Source: Polyodon spathula (lineage: Eukaryota; Chordata; Actinopteri; Acipenseriformes; Polyodontidae). Taken from it: DNA of 64,000 nucleotides. Positions 1 to 9,366 of the stretch are shown here, piece after piece. The stretch spans positions 39,382,468 through 39,446,467 of the forward strand of contig NC_054540.1 in assembly GCF_017654505.1 (NCBI RefSeq), in the 5' to 3' direction. Numbering within the stretch: position 1 is the first letter of the stretch; every line of letters begins with the position of its first letter. The translations under genes and the position numbers were made by a program. Under the pieces are notes generated by a model. That model made no database searches and was not told where the DNA came from. It saw only the letters and a list, made by a program, of their open reading frames with translations.

Positions 1-115
1 GTGTTTGTATGTGTTTCCTGATGGTGTCAAGGTGTATGTGTTTGTATGCGTTTCCCAATGGTGTCAAGGTGTATGTGTTTCCTGGTGGTGTCAAGGTGTA
101 TGTGTTTTGCCGGCT
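1..115. repeat. 37-bp minisatellite, left block
   Basis: About three copies of a G/T-rich unit built around gtgtttgtatgtgtttc and ggtgtcaaggtgta. One unit is shortened to about 28 bp. The array breaks off at about 115, where unrelated GC-rich sequence begins, and resumes at 918. The ORFs here exist because the repeat lacks stops and are not evidence of coding. Confidence 0.85.
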
Positions 116-306
116 AGGAAGAAAGAGGGAGGTCAGGAGACCACCCCCAAGCAGCCGTTCTACTGCCGGGATTACTTTGGCCGGAGGAGCCGGCCCGTGT
201 ACGGTCAGCCTTGCCACTACAGCTGCTGGGGTGGGAGAAGGACCTCCTACCTTGGCCGCCACCATTGTTGACCCTGTTCCTGGGCCGGGACACAAGGGGG
301 GGCATA
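116..306 (+). mobile_element. 3' end of LTR-retroelement internal region with polypurine tract
   Basis: GC-rich sequence unlike its surroundings. It has an open frame ending in a stop at 309-311, whose last residues read VDPVPGPGHKGGHM. A purine run, aaggggggg at 294-302, lies four bases before the TGTGAC start of the LTR-like segment at 307. That is the expected order of internal region, polypurine tract and 3' LTR. The peptide matches no family I can name, so the assignment rests on architecture. Confidence 0.5.
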
Positions 307-910
307 TGTGACGAGTGTCCCGCCCCTATATACATGTGTGCATTGTTTTATTATTATTGTTGTTGTTGTTATTAGTCGTAGTAGCAGTATTTGTAATGTA
401 TGTATTTATGCTTTGTGCGAACGGATGAAAGTCGTCCGATTTATTATCTGCTGGGTGAGACCAGCGAAAAGCCGGTCTCATAATATAGTCACATGAATGG
501 GGTTAAAATCCCCATTCATAAAAACCTCATGCAGGAGGTGGCCATCCCCCGAGTTAATTCATTGATTAATTGTTACTAATTGGGAGATGGTCACCTTTAT
601 ATAAGCCTACAGATGTCTACGTCGGGGGGAGTGTCAGAGGAGAGACGTAAGTCTGTAAAAGAGGATTAGAAACTAAGGAAACAATTGCTTTACGTGCTTT
701 CTAAAAACCAGCACGATACTTGTTTGGTGCTGTTTATTTATTTGGCCAATGCGCCTTTTTGTTCGTGTTGGTTTTGTTTAAATCTTTAATTTCTGTTTAT
801 CATTTAATAAATATACTGAGTGCCATAGCTCAGTTTTCCCTCGCCAGTCCTTCTTTTGGAGTATGTGTTCTTCCAGGTCTGACGTCACCACTACAGCCAT
901 CCTTTTCACA
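307..910 (+). mobile_element. LTR, family B (copy B1)
   Basis: The segment begins TGTGAC and ends TTTTCACA. It carries a palindrome at 493-519 with perfect 10-bp arms (ATGAATGGGG / CCCCATTCAT), a TATA box (TATATAAG at about 598) and a poly(A) signal (ttaataaat near 807). Its downstream part, around gacgtcacc and accatcctttt, is shared with copies near 37.2-37.7, 49.4-49.8 and 51.0-51.5 kb. With the polypurine tract at 294-302 it is best read as a 3' LTR. No matching 5-bp duplication is seen at 302-306 and 911-915, as expected if the 5' part of the element has been lost. Confidence 0.6.
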
Positions 911-917
911 GTGCCAC

Positions 918-1288
918 ATGTGTTTGTATGTGTTTCTCTATGGTGTCAAGGTGTATGTATTTGTATGTGTTTCTCTATGGTGTCAAGGTGTATGTATTTG
1001 TAAGTGATTCTCTATGGTGACAAGGTGTATGTGTTTGTATGTGTTTCTCGAAGTTGTCAAGGTGTATGTGTTTGTATGTGTTTCCCGATGGTGTCAAGGT
1101 GTATGAGTTTGTATGTGTTTCCGGCTGGTGTCAAGGTGTATGTGTTTGTATGTGTTTCTCTATTATGTCAAGGTGTATGTGTTTGTAAGTGTTTCTCTAT
1201 GGTGACAAGGTGTATGTGTTTGTATGTGTTTCTCAATGTTGTCAAGGTGTATGTGTTTGTATGTGTTTCTCAATGGCGTCAAGGTGTA
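918..1288. repeat. 37-bp minisatellite, right block
   Basis: About ten tandem copies of the unit seen at 1-115. The caaggtgta landmark recurs every 37 bp, for example at 1021 and 1058. Because 37 is not a multiple of three, the frame rotates through three phases every 111 bp, which explains the stop-free 96-codon ORF at 1004-1294. Confidence 0.9.
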
Positions 1289-1294
1289 CTCTAA

Positions 1295-2210
1295 ACCTCC
1301 ACAAACACCTCACAACTACACAAGACTACACAGGAACTGTAGTTAAAGTTTAAAGAGCATCTGGAGACATGTAGTTCAGGGAACATTGCATTTAAGATGC
1401 TCTCACAATATTGGTTAGGTGACAGTAGCTTCTGGAGTTCTCAGGGTTGGAACTTTGGCCACTCCTGGTGTAATCAGTGTAAGTGTTCTCTAATGTAAGA
1501 CTACACATTCCATCTTTACCAGCATGGTATGAGGAGTCATGCTTCAGATGAGATGACATTAAAGATCCCACAGGACTATTTTATAGTAAAAGCCACACAC
1601 CTACAGTCTGGTTTTATTCTAATAACACAAACAATTATATGTTTCCCCGGTTTTAGTTCATCAGGACTAATGTGCAATATGTCTTCCAAATCCTTTGTGT
1701 TGGCTTTGCTGGTAATGTGATAGTCTTTTAAGTAATAATATAGTAATATTTGTAATCATATTCCTATGATATTTTACAAGCCTTTTTAAAGATTTAATAA
1801 AGATCTGTGAAATGAATGTTTGTTTTTTTTTTTTTTTTTTATATCACCTTTATTAGAAAACCTGTTCTTTGCAATATTTATTAATATCACAAACATGCAT
1901 AGACTTTTTATTTTCATATTTTGGTTTCATACCTATAACATACATGCAACTATGTATTAACAAGCAGACCACCCAATCTAAATGAAAGCATACCTTACTG
2001 ATGTTTTTAGATTGTGTCCTAATACTCTACAATTATACCTTACATACATTTTAATAAAGTGTCCAGATCAGGGAAAACAAAACTGGAGCTTCATGAAAAC
2101 TGAAATGCTTAGAATACATTCAGAGTATAGTAATTACAAGCTGTTAAATACAACTTTATAATATTCTCACAAACTGTTGCTGCCTATTACATATAGCCAC
2201 TCTGCATCCC
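1295..2210. other. Non-coding, no recognised element
   Basis: AT-rich sequence with a T(22) run near 1822-1840 and scattered AATAAA-like motifs. I see no gene, splice-bounded exon or recognisable repeat family. Confidence 0.5.
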
Positions 2211-2942
2211 TGTGACAGAGAAAGAATGATTCTTGGTGATAAATCTCCCTCCCAACCTGTGAGGGCACTGTGTAAAGGGAACAGTGTGCCCTGGACTGGA
2301 TGGAAAGACAATTCATTCCCAGGGATAGGTGGAAGTCGGCAATCTAGAAAGGCGAAAGAGCTACGGTACACTAAATCATCGACCGGAAGGAAAAACGATG
2401 TGGCAGCCGTGGTTTGGAGGAGCGGTTGCAATTGTTAACCAAAGGGTCATGATTGATGGTATATAAGGGGATGTTATGGTCTTTGTTATGGTTAATGCTA
2501 AACCGGTAGGAGACCGGTATTGTGAGTGTTTTGTTTGTTTTGTCATGTCTAAAAACTGTTTGTTTGTTGTTATTAGTCTGCTAACACAATTTGGAGCTGT
2601 CACTAAAGGCCAGCACCAAACCCAGACAACATTGCACTTGTGTCCCGAATAACTGCATTTTCACCACAAGCACTATAGCACTCACTGTGGACTTTGTGTT
2701 ACGTGTTTGTGTTACGTGCAGGTGTTAAAATATCAGGACTATTATTTCACGGCCAAGCCGTGGATTAAACAGAGCAATACACAAACCATTGTGTATTGTC
2801 TGTTATCATTATTGTTTACTGTTTTATCATCAGACTTTGGATTACAAAAATAAACCTCCATTTCACCAGTACTTTGTTGTCTGTCATTGTCTTTAGCACT
2901 GCATCACCCCTACAACTGCACACTGCACAAAGAAACGTGGCA
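2211..2942 (+). mobile_element. Solo LTR, family A (copy A1)
   Basis: Starts TGTGACAG and ends near gtggca. It is homologous over its length to the segments at 13611-14312, 43097-43801 and, reversed, 44874-45645. It carries a TATA box (TATATAAG, 2460-2467) and an AATAAA (2849-2854), in the order expected of a U3-R-U5 LTR. The copy at 44874-45645 has a 5-bp target duplication and TG...CA ends, which supports an LTR rather than a DNA transposon. No internal gag or pol sequence lies beside it. No clear target duplication is visible for this copy. Confidence 0.75.
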
Positions 2943-3785
2943 AACCAGGGTAACTATGGTAAATGCATAGTATAACTGTGGGAAAAGCATGGTAAAAGAA
3001 CAAAAATACTATGGTAAATTTCATAAACGATAGTACTGATCATTAATTAATGGAGGGATATAATTTAGATTAAATAAGTAATTTAGCTTCCAGTTTGGCT
3101 GTGTTTAAGGTAAGAGGTAACATTGTCTTTTTAAGATGGTAATACTTCAGCCTAGTCCCTCATCCTCTTTATTCTATGATAAACAGATCCAGTGACCTTA
3201 ACCTTCGTAGCTCAGTCCTTTGCCCTTGAATTAGTCTGGTTGCTCTTCGTTGCACTATTGTATTGTACTGTTACTCAAATTCTGTTTTCAGGATACCCTT
3301 TTTGTCTAATAACGTCACTAGGTGCTTTAAAGCACATAAGGAAAGCTTCCATCTGTCTCTGTTTAAAGAGGGGCTGCTTGTGCAGACAATGTGGCTTGCC
3401 GCCTCAGGAACTCACAGTTTAAGCTTGTAAGCCTGACTGTGCTGCAGTGAAAGGCACTGTGCCCACATGTCTAGCCAGTTTTTTCATGTTCTCAGTATAC
3501 ATTTATAAAACTATTTTAAAACCAGCACTTAACCCATTAGTTACATTGTAGTATTTAATTCAAAAGATAATTTCAGTGCAGAGGCCAAAAACAGCAAAAA
3601 AAGGAACCTGAAAATGAGTTGTGTGAACAACTGATCTCAGTATTATTGTTCCATGTGACAGGGAGGTTTATTATTACTATTGTGTTCATTGCTAGTGTAT
3701 TCTCTCTACCTCTGGGATCTTTTTGTTCTTTATTTTCTTGGTAAACGTGTGTGAGTGAATGTGATATGAAAGGTGAATGAAAGAG
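2943..3785. other. Non-coding; includes a short LINE scrap
   Basis: Mostly AT-rich sequence without genes. The only recognisable item is the CR1-like minus-strand fragment listed separately at about 3165-3260. Confidence 0.5.
3165..3260 (-). pseudogene. CR1-like LINE ORF2 C-terminal scrap
   Basis: The minus-strand translation contains QRRATRLIQG and then LRRLRSLDLF. This resembles the QRRATRIIPGLKG...LKELNLFSLE signature at the C-terminus of CR1 ORF2, which the window itself shows at 47903-48000. Only about 30 residues can be followed before a stop, so it is an old fragment. Confidence 0.45.
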
Positions 3786-4251
3786 TTATTTACCTTTACT
3801 TAGCATCTTTATGTTTTGAAAAAAATTGACGTTTTGTTCAATGTTTGGTTTGGTCTTTGTCTCCAGCCCTTCAAAATAGCTGCCTATATTTGCTTGCTGC
3901 CCAAGAAAGGCTTTAAAGGGGTTTGTCAGGGGACAAAAAATTAAACAAGGGATCATCCCTTTAAGACATAGTGCATTATGGGAAGAATTGCTCCCTCTAT
4001 GAGGAGAGGACATTTTCAAAATGGTGGAAACAAGTTGGCAACTTCTGGACAAAATGTCTTCCTGTTATACTGGGTAATTTCAGTTTATTTGTTGCTGTTT
4101 TGTTGTTTTATTTTATTCTGCAAAAAGAATAAATGGTTCATTCGCATTCTAAAGATACCTCTGTGTTTGGACATAATTTGTGCAAGCCCAACCCAGTCAC
4201 GGCCGGTACGGCAGGGATTGAGCCTTGGGTGTTGTTAAAAACACTATGACC
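3786..4251. other. Non-coding, possibly degraded LTR-element sequence
   Basis: No gene is recognised. The segment has AATAAA-like motifs near 4128 and runs into a Gypsy RT scrap at 4252, so it may be a decayed part of the same element. That link is inferred from adjacency only. Confidence 0.3.
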
Positions 4252-4428
4252 AAGAAAGATGAGAAAATTTGCTTTTGAATTGATTTTCACAAGTTAAATT
4301 CGGTATCCAAATTTGATACTTACCCCCTGCCAAGGGCTGATGATCTTTCGGATCTATTAGGCAATACTAAATTAATAATCACATTGGACTTTACAAAAAG
4401 TTATTTATTGGCAGATCCCCCTGGAGCC
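4252..4428 (+). pseudogene. Ty3/Gypsy reverse transcriptase fragment
   Basis: One frame reads KKDEKICF, a stop, IDFHKLNSVSKFDTYPLP and then LDFTKSYLLADP. This is the N-terminal RT block of Ty3/Gypsy pol (KKDG..RFCVDYRKLN..., followed by LDLTKGYWQ). An in-frame TGA lies at the usual C/V position. The frame ends abruptly at about 4428, where DIRS-like sequence begins, so the DIRS insertion or a deletion removed the rest. Confidence 0.7.
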
Positions 4429-4477
4429 AGAGTCATTCCATGTTTTCAATGCCCTCTGGGCCATAGAGACAAAAAGC

Positions 4478-4786
4478 ATGGCTATATTCCATGCTTGCAT
4501 GTGTTGCAAAGCGAAGCTTCCTTCAGAGGACAATCACCTCCTCTGCATCCGGTGCCTGGGCATGCAGCACGCCTCCTCTGCCCTTGGAGATGTGATGTTC
4601 TGTGATATTTGTGCAGTGTTCCATCCACAGGTCCTATTCAGGAAAGTCAATAAGTTTACGGGTGCAACATCCCCTGCTAGCTTGGCTGAGGAGGCTCGAA
4701 CTTTTGCTCCAGCCCCGGCTCAGCCGACAACACCTGCCCCTGAGCTGACTCCACCGTTTCTGGTGGTCACCCAGGAGGTTTTGTAG
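4478..4786 (+). pseudogene. DIRS gag-like protein, N-terminal part
   Basis: A 102-codon frame with paired cysteines and histidines near the start (CMCC, then CIRC...H), typical of DIRS ORF1, followed by a Pro/Thr-rich stretch. After the stop the same protein can be followed in other frames through SIPCPQPFPVFPDFLEEIWSTWDH to about 5250, so the ORF is broken rather than short. A (GGA)n tract at 4846-4868 lies within it. Confidence 0.6.
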
Positions 4787-4845
4787 TCAGACATTATTAT
4801 GGCTGAGGAGGATCAGGATCTCTTGGGAAGGTGTCTCCCTCCATC

Positions 4846-4868
4846 AGGAGGAGGAGGAGGAGGAGGAG
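4846..4868. repeat. (GGA)n tract inside DIRS C gag
   Basis: About seven GGA units inside the broken gag region. Confidence 0.85.
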
Positions 4869-5576
4869 GGAAAGGTCCAGCAACTGACCTTTGGAACAGG
4901 TCCCAGCTCCGAGATAACCTCGGATGCTAAGCTTTCCCTTCTCCTAAGTTTGGTCACGGTGCTTATGGAGTGGGCCTCCAGGCTCCTCCAGGTACCTTGG
5001 ATGGCAATGCACAAACATCCTCTATTCCCTGCCCCCAGCCCTTCCCAGTGTTCCCTGACTTCTTAGAAGAAATATGGTCCACTTGGGACCACCTGGCCTC
5101 GGCTCCGAGCATGCTAAAATGAGCAACCATGCTAGCTTCCTTAGAAGGAGCAGGGGCACTGGACTTGGCGGAATTCCCGCCAGTGGACTCGACCATCATG
5201 GCTCTGATGGGAGCCCCTCCTGTAGGAGGTCTATCTAAAGACCTTATATGCCCTAACGGTCAATACTAGGTAACAGAGACTCACTTAAAAACAATGAATC
5301 AGATGGTTCTAATCCACACTGCTTCACATGTCGACCTGAGGCACCACCTTCAGGCTTCTGCAACATCTAATAGCCAGTCCCACCCAAAATGATGGGAGGG
5401 TGCCGGACGTGGGATCCCTTTGCAACAGTGCTCCTGGAGGCAGTTCCAAATCCACCCCAGGCAGCTCTCGCAGTGTGCCCCGCCCCAGTCAGGCTCCTTG
5501 AGGCTTGTGGCCTCAGACCCAATCCATCACACAAGACAAGCTACAGTATTGACACACTTGCAACTCAGACAATTGG

Positions 5577-6190
5577 GTGCTCATCACCATACACACCGGG
5601 TATGCGCTTCAGTTCCGTGCAGGTCCTCCTGCCTTTTGCGGGATCACGATTACATCTGTAAGTGATCCTCTCCAGGTCTCAGCCCTCAAGCAGGAACTAG
5701 CAGCACTACTTCTCAGACAAGGCACCTCCCAAGAGGAGGGGTTCTACTCTACAATTTTTGGTGCCAAAGAAACATGGTGGCATTTTGCAAATCCTAGACC
5801 TGAGACACCTCAATGGTTATTGAGGAGTGGAGGTTCCAAATCACACACCATCACATTCTGCAGTCTGTCCACCCGGGCAACTAGTTTACTACTGTGGACT
5901 TAAAGAACGCATATTTTCATGTCCCTATTCGTCCCGCACACAGGAAATATCTCAGCTGCGCCTTTCAGGGAAGCATATTTGAGTTTTTTATGCTGTCATT
6001 CAGCCTCTCCTTAGCCCCCCATACATTATCAAAGTGTGTGGATGCCATCCTGGACCCCTTGTGGCTGCAAGGGACCAGGGTGTTGAACTACCTGGACTCG
6101 TTGATCTGTTGCCAGTCGCAGGAAGGAGCAGTGGCCCACACAGTGATTTTGACAGAGCATCTGTCGAGGCTGGGTCTCACCCTCAAATGA
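5577..6190 (+). pseudogene. DIRS reverse transcriptase (element C)
   Basis: Two overlapping frames give the N-terminal RT block (GYALQFRAGPPAF, then SALKQELAALL) and, from 5894, DLKNAYFHVPIRPAHRKYL. The motif that should be YLDD reads YLDS (VLNYLDSLICC), which loses one catalytic aspartate. Frameshifts lie near 5665 and 5830. The length up to the motif is normal for DIRS RT. This copy cannot encode an active enzyme. Confidence 0.8.
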
Positions 6191-6224
6191 TGCCAAAATA
6201 CAATTAATTCTGTTGCAAAGTCAA

Positions 6225-6830
6225 TTAATTCCAGTACAGTGCAAGCCTGCCTGTAGGATGACAGAGTGGTTGCCATTCAGAACTGTCTATCACTGCTTCA
6301 ACAGGGATTGGTAGTACCACTGGTGTTGTGTCAAAAGTTGCTGGGTCTGATGGCCGCGGCCTCATGAGACCTCCAGCTGGGGTTACTCCATATGCGCCCG
6401 CTTCAGTCATGGCTCATTGCCTTCTGGCTACATCCCAAGCATGACAAACACCATAGACTGACTGTGTCTTATGTATGCTGGGAAGCTCTGCACTGGTGGA
6501 GACATGCCTCTCACATGCGCAAAGGTGTAAGGATGGGGTTAATCCACAGCCACCAGGTGGTTATGACAGACACATTTAACTCAGGTTGGGGTGCAGACTG
6601 GGCTGGTAGGGCTATTGGATAGCCCTGCATAAAAGTGCACTGGAAGTGTGAGCGGTTCACCTCACTCTCCAGCATTTCCTTCCGGTGTTCCAAGGGAAAC
6701 ATGTCCTTGTCCGAATGGACAACATGTCGGTATTGGCGTATATCAATTGCCAGGGAGGACTGAAATCCCCTGGGCTGCATCACATAGCTTTCCATCTATT
6801 GAACCTGCATTCCCTCTGGGCTGTTCATCA
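6225..6830 (+). pseudogene. DIRS RNase H-like region (element C)
   Basis: Frames at 6392-6622 (RLTVSYVCWEALHWWRHASH, then VVMTDTFNSGWGADW) and about 6690-6830 match the RNase H block following RT in DIRS elements. Acidic active-site residues are partly visible (VMTDTFNSGWG). The end of the region abuts the Tc1 remnant. Confidence 0.65.
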
Positions 6831-6834
6831 TGCT

Positions 6835-7262
6835 TGAATTTTTGCTCCAGGAGTGGCATAAAGTCACCCAAAATCAATGTGAAAGACTGGTGGAGAGCAT
6901 GCCAAGATGCATGAAAGCTGTGCTTGAAAGTCAGGGTTATTCCACCAAATATTGATTTCTGAACTCTTCCTAAGTTAAAACATTAATATTGTGTTGTTTA
7001 AAAATGAATCTGAACTTATTTTCTTTGCATTATTTGAGGTCTGACAACACTGCCTCTTTTTTGTTATTTTGACCAGTTGTCATTTTCTGCAAATAAATGC
7101 TCTAAATGACAATATTTTTATTTGGAATTTGGGAGTAATGTTGTCAGTAGTTTATAGAATAAAACAGAAAATGTTCATTTTACCCAAACACATACCTATA
7201 AATAGTAAAACCAGAGAAACTAATAATTTTGCAGTGGTCTCTTAATTTTTTCCAGAGCTGTA
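6835..7262 (+). mobile_element. Tc1/mariner 3' remnant
   Basis: The first 120 bp encode the C-terminus of a Tc1 transposase (EWHKVTQNQCERLVESMP, then RCMKAVLESQGYSTKY, and a stop at about 6951-6953). A non-coding tail ends in the inverted-repeat sequence cagtggtctc...ccagagctg at 7231-7260, followed by TA (7261-7262), the Tc1 target dinucleotide. The 5' end and most of the transposase are missing at the junction with DIRS C. Confidence 0.8.
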
Positions 7263-7539
7263 TGCAACTAGAACTGAAGACCTACTCCTGAACTCAGTGA
7301 ACTACATAGACTTATCAAAAAATGTAAAACACAATATTTGAGTAATACTACAATAAGAATCAATAATAATTGCATCATAAAAGAAAAATTTAAAAAAACT
7401 ACAGCAACATTGAGCTTTATATTGATTCATAAGGTCCCATGGGTAGTCTGACAAGGATTGTGTCAGTCCTGAAGAGTCGAGATTTTGAGTAATCTGTCAT
7501 CTGATAGCCCCAATAGCAATGCATATTTGTATCACTTAC
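7263..7539. other. kcnq1 intron 2 flank, no element recognised
   Basis: AT-rich DNA between the Tc1 end and the exon's donor site. No splice-bounded exon is seen. Confidence 0.5.
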
Positions 7540-7630
7540 CATCCAAAAGAGGGTCCCACTTGCTAACTCTGCATACTGTTCTATTGTAGACAGCACGCTG
7601 AAGATCAGGCAGATGAGCACCATAAGGAAC
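7540..7630 (-). CDS. kcnq1: KCNQ1 (Kv7.1) potassium channel, exon 2 (S1 segment)
   Basis: This is one internal exon of a voltage-gated potassium channel. Read on the minus strand, the 91 bp give one base completing a codon and then 30 codons, [14 protein letters not shown] followed by [16 protein letters not shown]. This is the S1 helix and S1-S2 loop of KCNQ1; the [11 protein letters not shown] stretch separates it from KCNQ2-5. The exon is preceded by a cag acceptor with a modest pyrimidine tract and followed by a consensus gtaagt donor. Human KCNQ1 exon 2 is also 91 bp in the same phase (established knowledge). KCNQ1 forms tetramers in the plasma membrane and with KCNE subunits carries the slow delayed rectifier current. 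No frame damage is visible, so the exon is probably functional. Exon 1 would lie at higher coordinates and exon 3 at lower ones; neither was found here. Confidence 0.9.
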
Positions 7631-7667
7631 CTGCGAATGACAAAGAGTTACAGGGCTAGTCTGTCAC
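7631..7667 (-). promoter_or_regulatory. Splice acceptor region of kcnq1 exon 2
   Basis: On the minus strand the bases just before the exon are ctctttgtcattcgcag, a usable acceptor with a short, interrupted pyrimidine tract. The likely branch-point zone runs directly into the (AAT)n microsatellite beginning at 7668. Confidence 0.6.

Positions 7668-7715
<48 letters not shown>
7668..7715. repeat. (AAT)16 microsatellite next to kcnq1 exon 2
   Basis: Sixteen uninterrupted AAT units, (ATT)n on the kcnq1 sense strand. The tract starts 38 nt upstream of the exon's acceptor, where the branch point and polypyrimidine tract are normally found. Confidence 0.95.
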
Positions 7716-7716
<1 letters not shown>

Positions 7717-8361
7717 TGCCAAATTGAGATATACACTCATTAATACATACCATATTCTGAAATATTGAGTATGCAATATTTAAACTCGACACAGCAGACC
7801 ACTCACCACTGCCTTCCGATTTCAGAAACACATTTAAAACAAAATGAATATATATCCTGCTGCTGATACAACCATTTTGCTTTTAAACAAGGTTGTTTAG
7901 TCCACATATCATCTAATGCTGGTTTACAATCTAGGGAAATTATGCCGGTTACCTACCATCAGTGAGAAAACAGCCTTAGAAATTATTGGTCAGCTTGTCT
8001 TGAAGACCTCAAAGCCAGAATAAGATAATTTCTTACAAAAAAAAAAAACTCAGAAGCCCCTCCCTCGAGTGCCAGTGCAGTGCAGTGTTTGGCTATTCCT
8101 TGAATCCTCCCTCGGATGTGGGAAATCTGTCTACTTTCAATTCACAAATGTCATTTCATCTCAAAATGTCTTACTATAAATGGCAATGTTCAATGTAATG
8201 TTTATGGCAAATAAAAAGTACAAAATATATTTACAATGAAACAGTCTTCAGGGACTATTTTTCTTCAGTGGAAGGTTACATAATATATTTCTTATTTTAT
8301 TCCTTTAAAAAGCCAATTTGTTTAATGATTTAAAACAAAAAAATAGCCATTTTATAAGCGA
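7716..8361. other. kcnq1 intron 1 sequence, no element recognised
   Basis: AT-rich and non-coding on both strands. An A(12) run lies near 8038. Confidence 0.5.
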
Positions 8362-8507
8362 AATTCCCACGACAGGGTGTGTGTTAAGACAATTATTATC
8401 GCACTTCCTAGGCGGTTGAAGGAACTTGACCTGCAGCCTCGTGCCTCACAATGCACACAGGATGTGCGGTAAGAATTGTCTTACCTCAACCATGTCGTGG
8501 GTTATTT
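8362..8507. mobile_element. Foldback MITE-like element, copy 1
   Basis: Two imperfect inverted arms of about 35 bp face each other. The left arm begins aattcccacgacagggtg (8362) and continues to ttaagacaatt (about 8394). The right arm, reversed, reads aataacccacgacatgg and ends gtaagacaatt. About 75 bp separate them. A related single arm occurs at 48490-48570, so the sequence is dispersed. It has no coding capacity. Confidence 0.65.
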
Positions 8508-8954
8508 CTTACATATTCTTTACAAAAAATGTCATTAATGCATTAGTTAGGGTTGATATTAAAACAACAAAAGTAGGAAATGCGATTTTATCCTTTTTTT
8601 TTTTAAACTTTTTTGGGGTTTTTGCCATTTTTTTATTTTTATTTTTTTAAATTTTTGCTCTTTTTCTTTATGTTTTGTGGGTTTCTTTAATTTGAGATAC
8701 ATGACTTCTGTAGTGATCCAGATATGGGGTTACTAAATAAAGTATCCCAGGGGTCAAAATTTGGGATTCTAACATAGCCCTGGATGAAAGCGGAGGTCGT
8801 GCAAAGTGTAGTTGTACTGCCTCCTGTGGGTTCCGAATGCATAAAGGAACAGCCAGACAGACAAACTTTCTTCTTTATATATTAAGATACACATGATCCA
8901 TTTTTCTTCACCTATTCACACAAAGTGTTTAGCAATTTTAGCCCCACCCCACCA
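8508..8954. other. Non-coding, T-rich, with a possible LINE tail
   Basis: A T-rich stretch at 8590-8680. The end, with ccagacagacaaact followed by tttatatatta near 8846-8885, looks like the 3' tail of an interspersed repeat. I cannot name the family. Confidence 0.35.
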
Positions 8955-9366
8955 TGTGCCAACGCTATGATTTAGAGACAGACTGCAGTTCAAAAAAATA
9001 ACTTTTATTATAAATAAACACAAAAATGAAAGGGCACAAGGGTCAAAACAAAGCGATTTAAACACAAAAAGAAAGACAAAAAGCAAAACTTACAAAAATA
9101 ACAATTTCCAGGCTGGGCAATGCCTTCACTGGATTTATCAAAATTCAAAAAAATCACAAAACAACCACAAACACCAACCTGCTTCCTCAGCTCCCTCTCC
9201 CTAAATGAGAAGCAGAGGCCTCCTTTTATGTCAGGTGGCTGGGCACTGATTGATCGTTAATTAACCTAATCAACCCCAGCCACCTGAACATAATAAACTT
9301 AGGCAGGTAGGGGAAATTAACCCCATCCCTGCCAATTTAAAAAGGGCAGAGCTTTTCTCTGCCACA
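8955..9366 (-). mobile_element. Solo LTR, family C (copy C1)
   Basis: Nearly the same sequence as 35848-36265. Read on the minus strand it begins TGTGGCAGAG and ends near gttggcaca. It contains a near-terminal hairpin (GGCAGAG/CTCTGCC), a palindrome at 9302-9333, a TATA-like acataaaagg and AATAAA. No internal gene region is attached. The far end is diverged and no target duplication could be recognised. Confidence 0.75.

Larger units (their letters stand above)
4429..6834 (+). mobile_element. DIRS-like retrotransposon C, 5' part (gag-RT-RNase H), decayed
   Basis: A plus-strand DIRS-type element. A gag-like region (about 4480-5400) begins with a Cys/His segment (ACMCCKAKLP...LLCIRCLGMQHA). 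It is followed by RT (about 5577-6190) and RNase H/linker (about 6200-6830). The tyrosine recombinase expected downstream is absent, because the element is cut at about 6835 by a Tc1 tail. Many stops and frameshifts break the frame. Compared with element B (17.07-21.3 kb) this one lies on the opposite strand. Confidence 0.75.

Noticed and set aside
5..311. 88- and 100-codon ORFs at the left edge
   Set aside because: Their first half is 37-bp minisatellite. Only the second half may belong to a retroelement, listed separately.
2211..2942. Family A as a hAT or other DNA transposon with TGTGRCA inverted ends
   Set aside because: The copy at 44874-45645 has a 5-bp duplication, TG...CA ends, TATA and AATAAA in LTR order, and no transposase.
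1..7539. kcnq1 exon 3 on the minus strand
   Set aside because: I looked for sequence encoding the S2 region with flanking splice sites and found none; intron 2 probably extends beyond the window.
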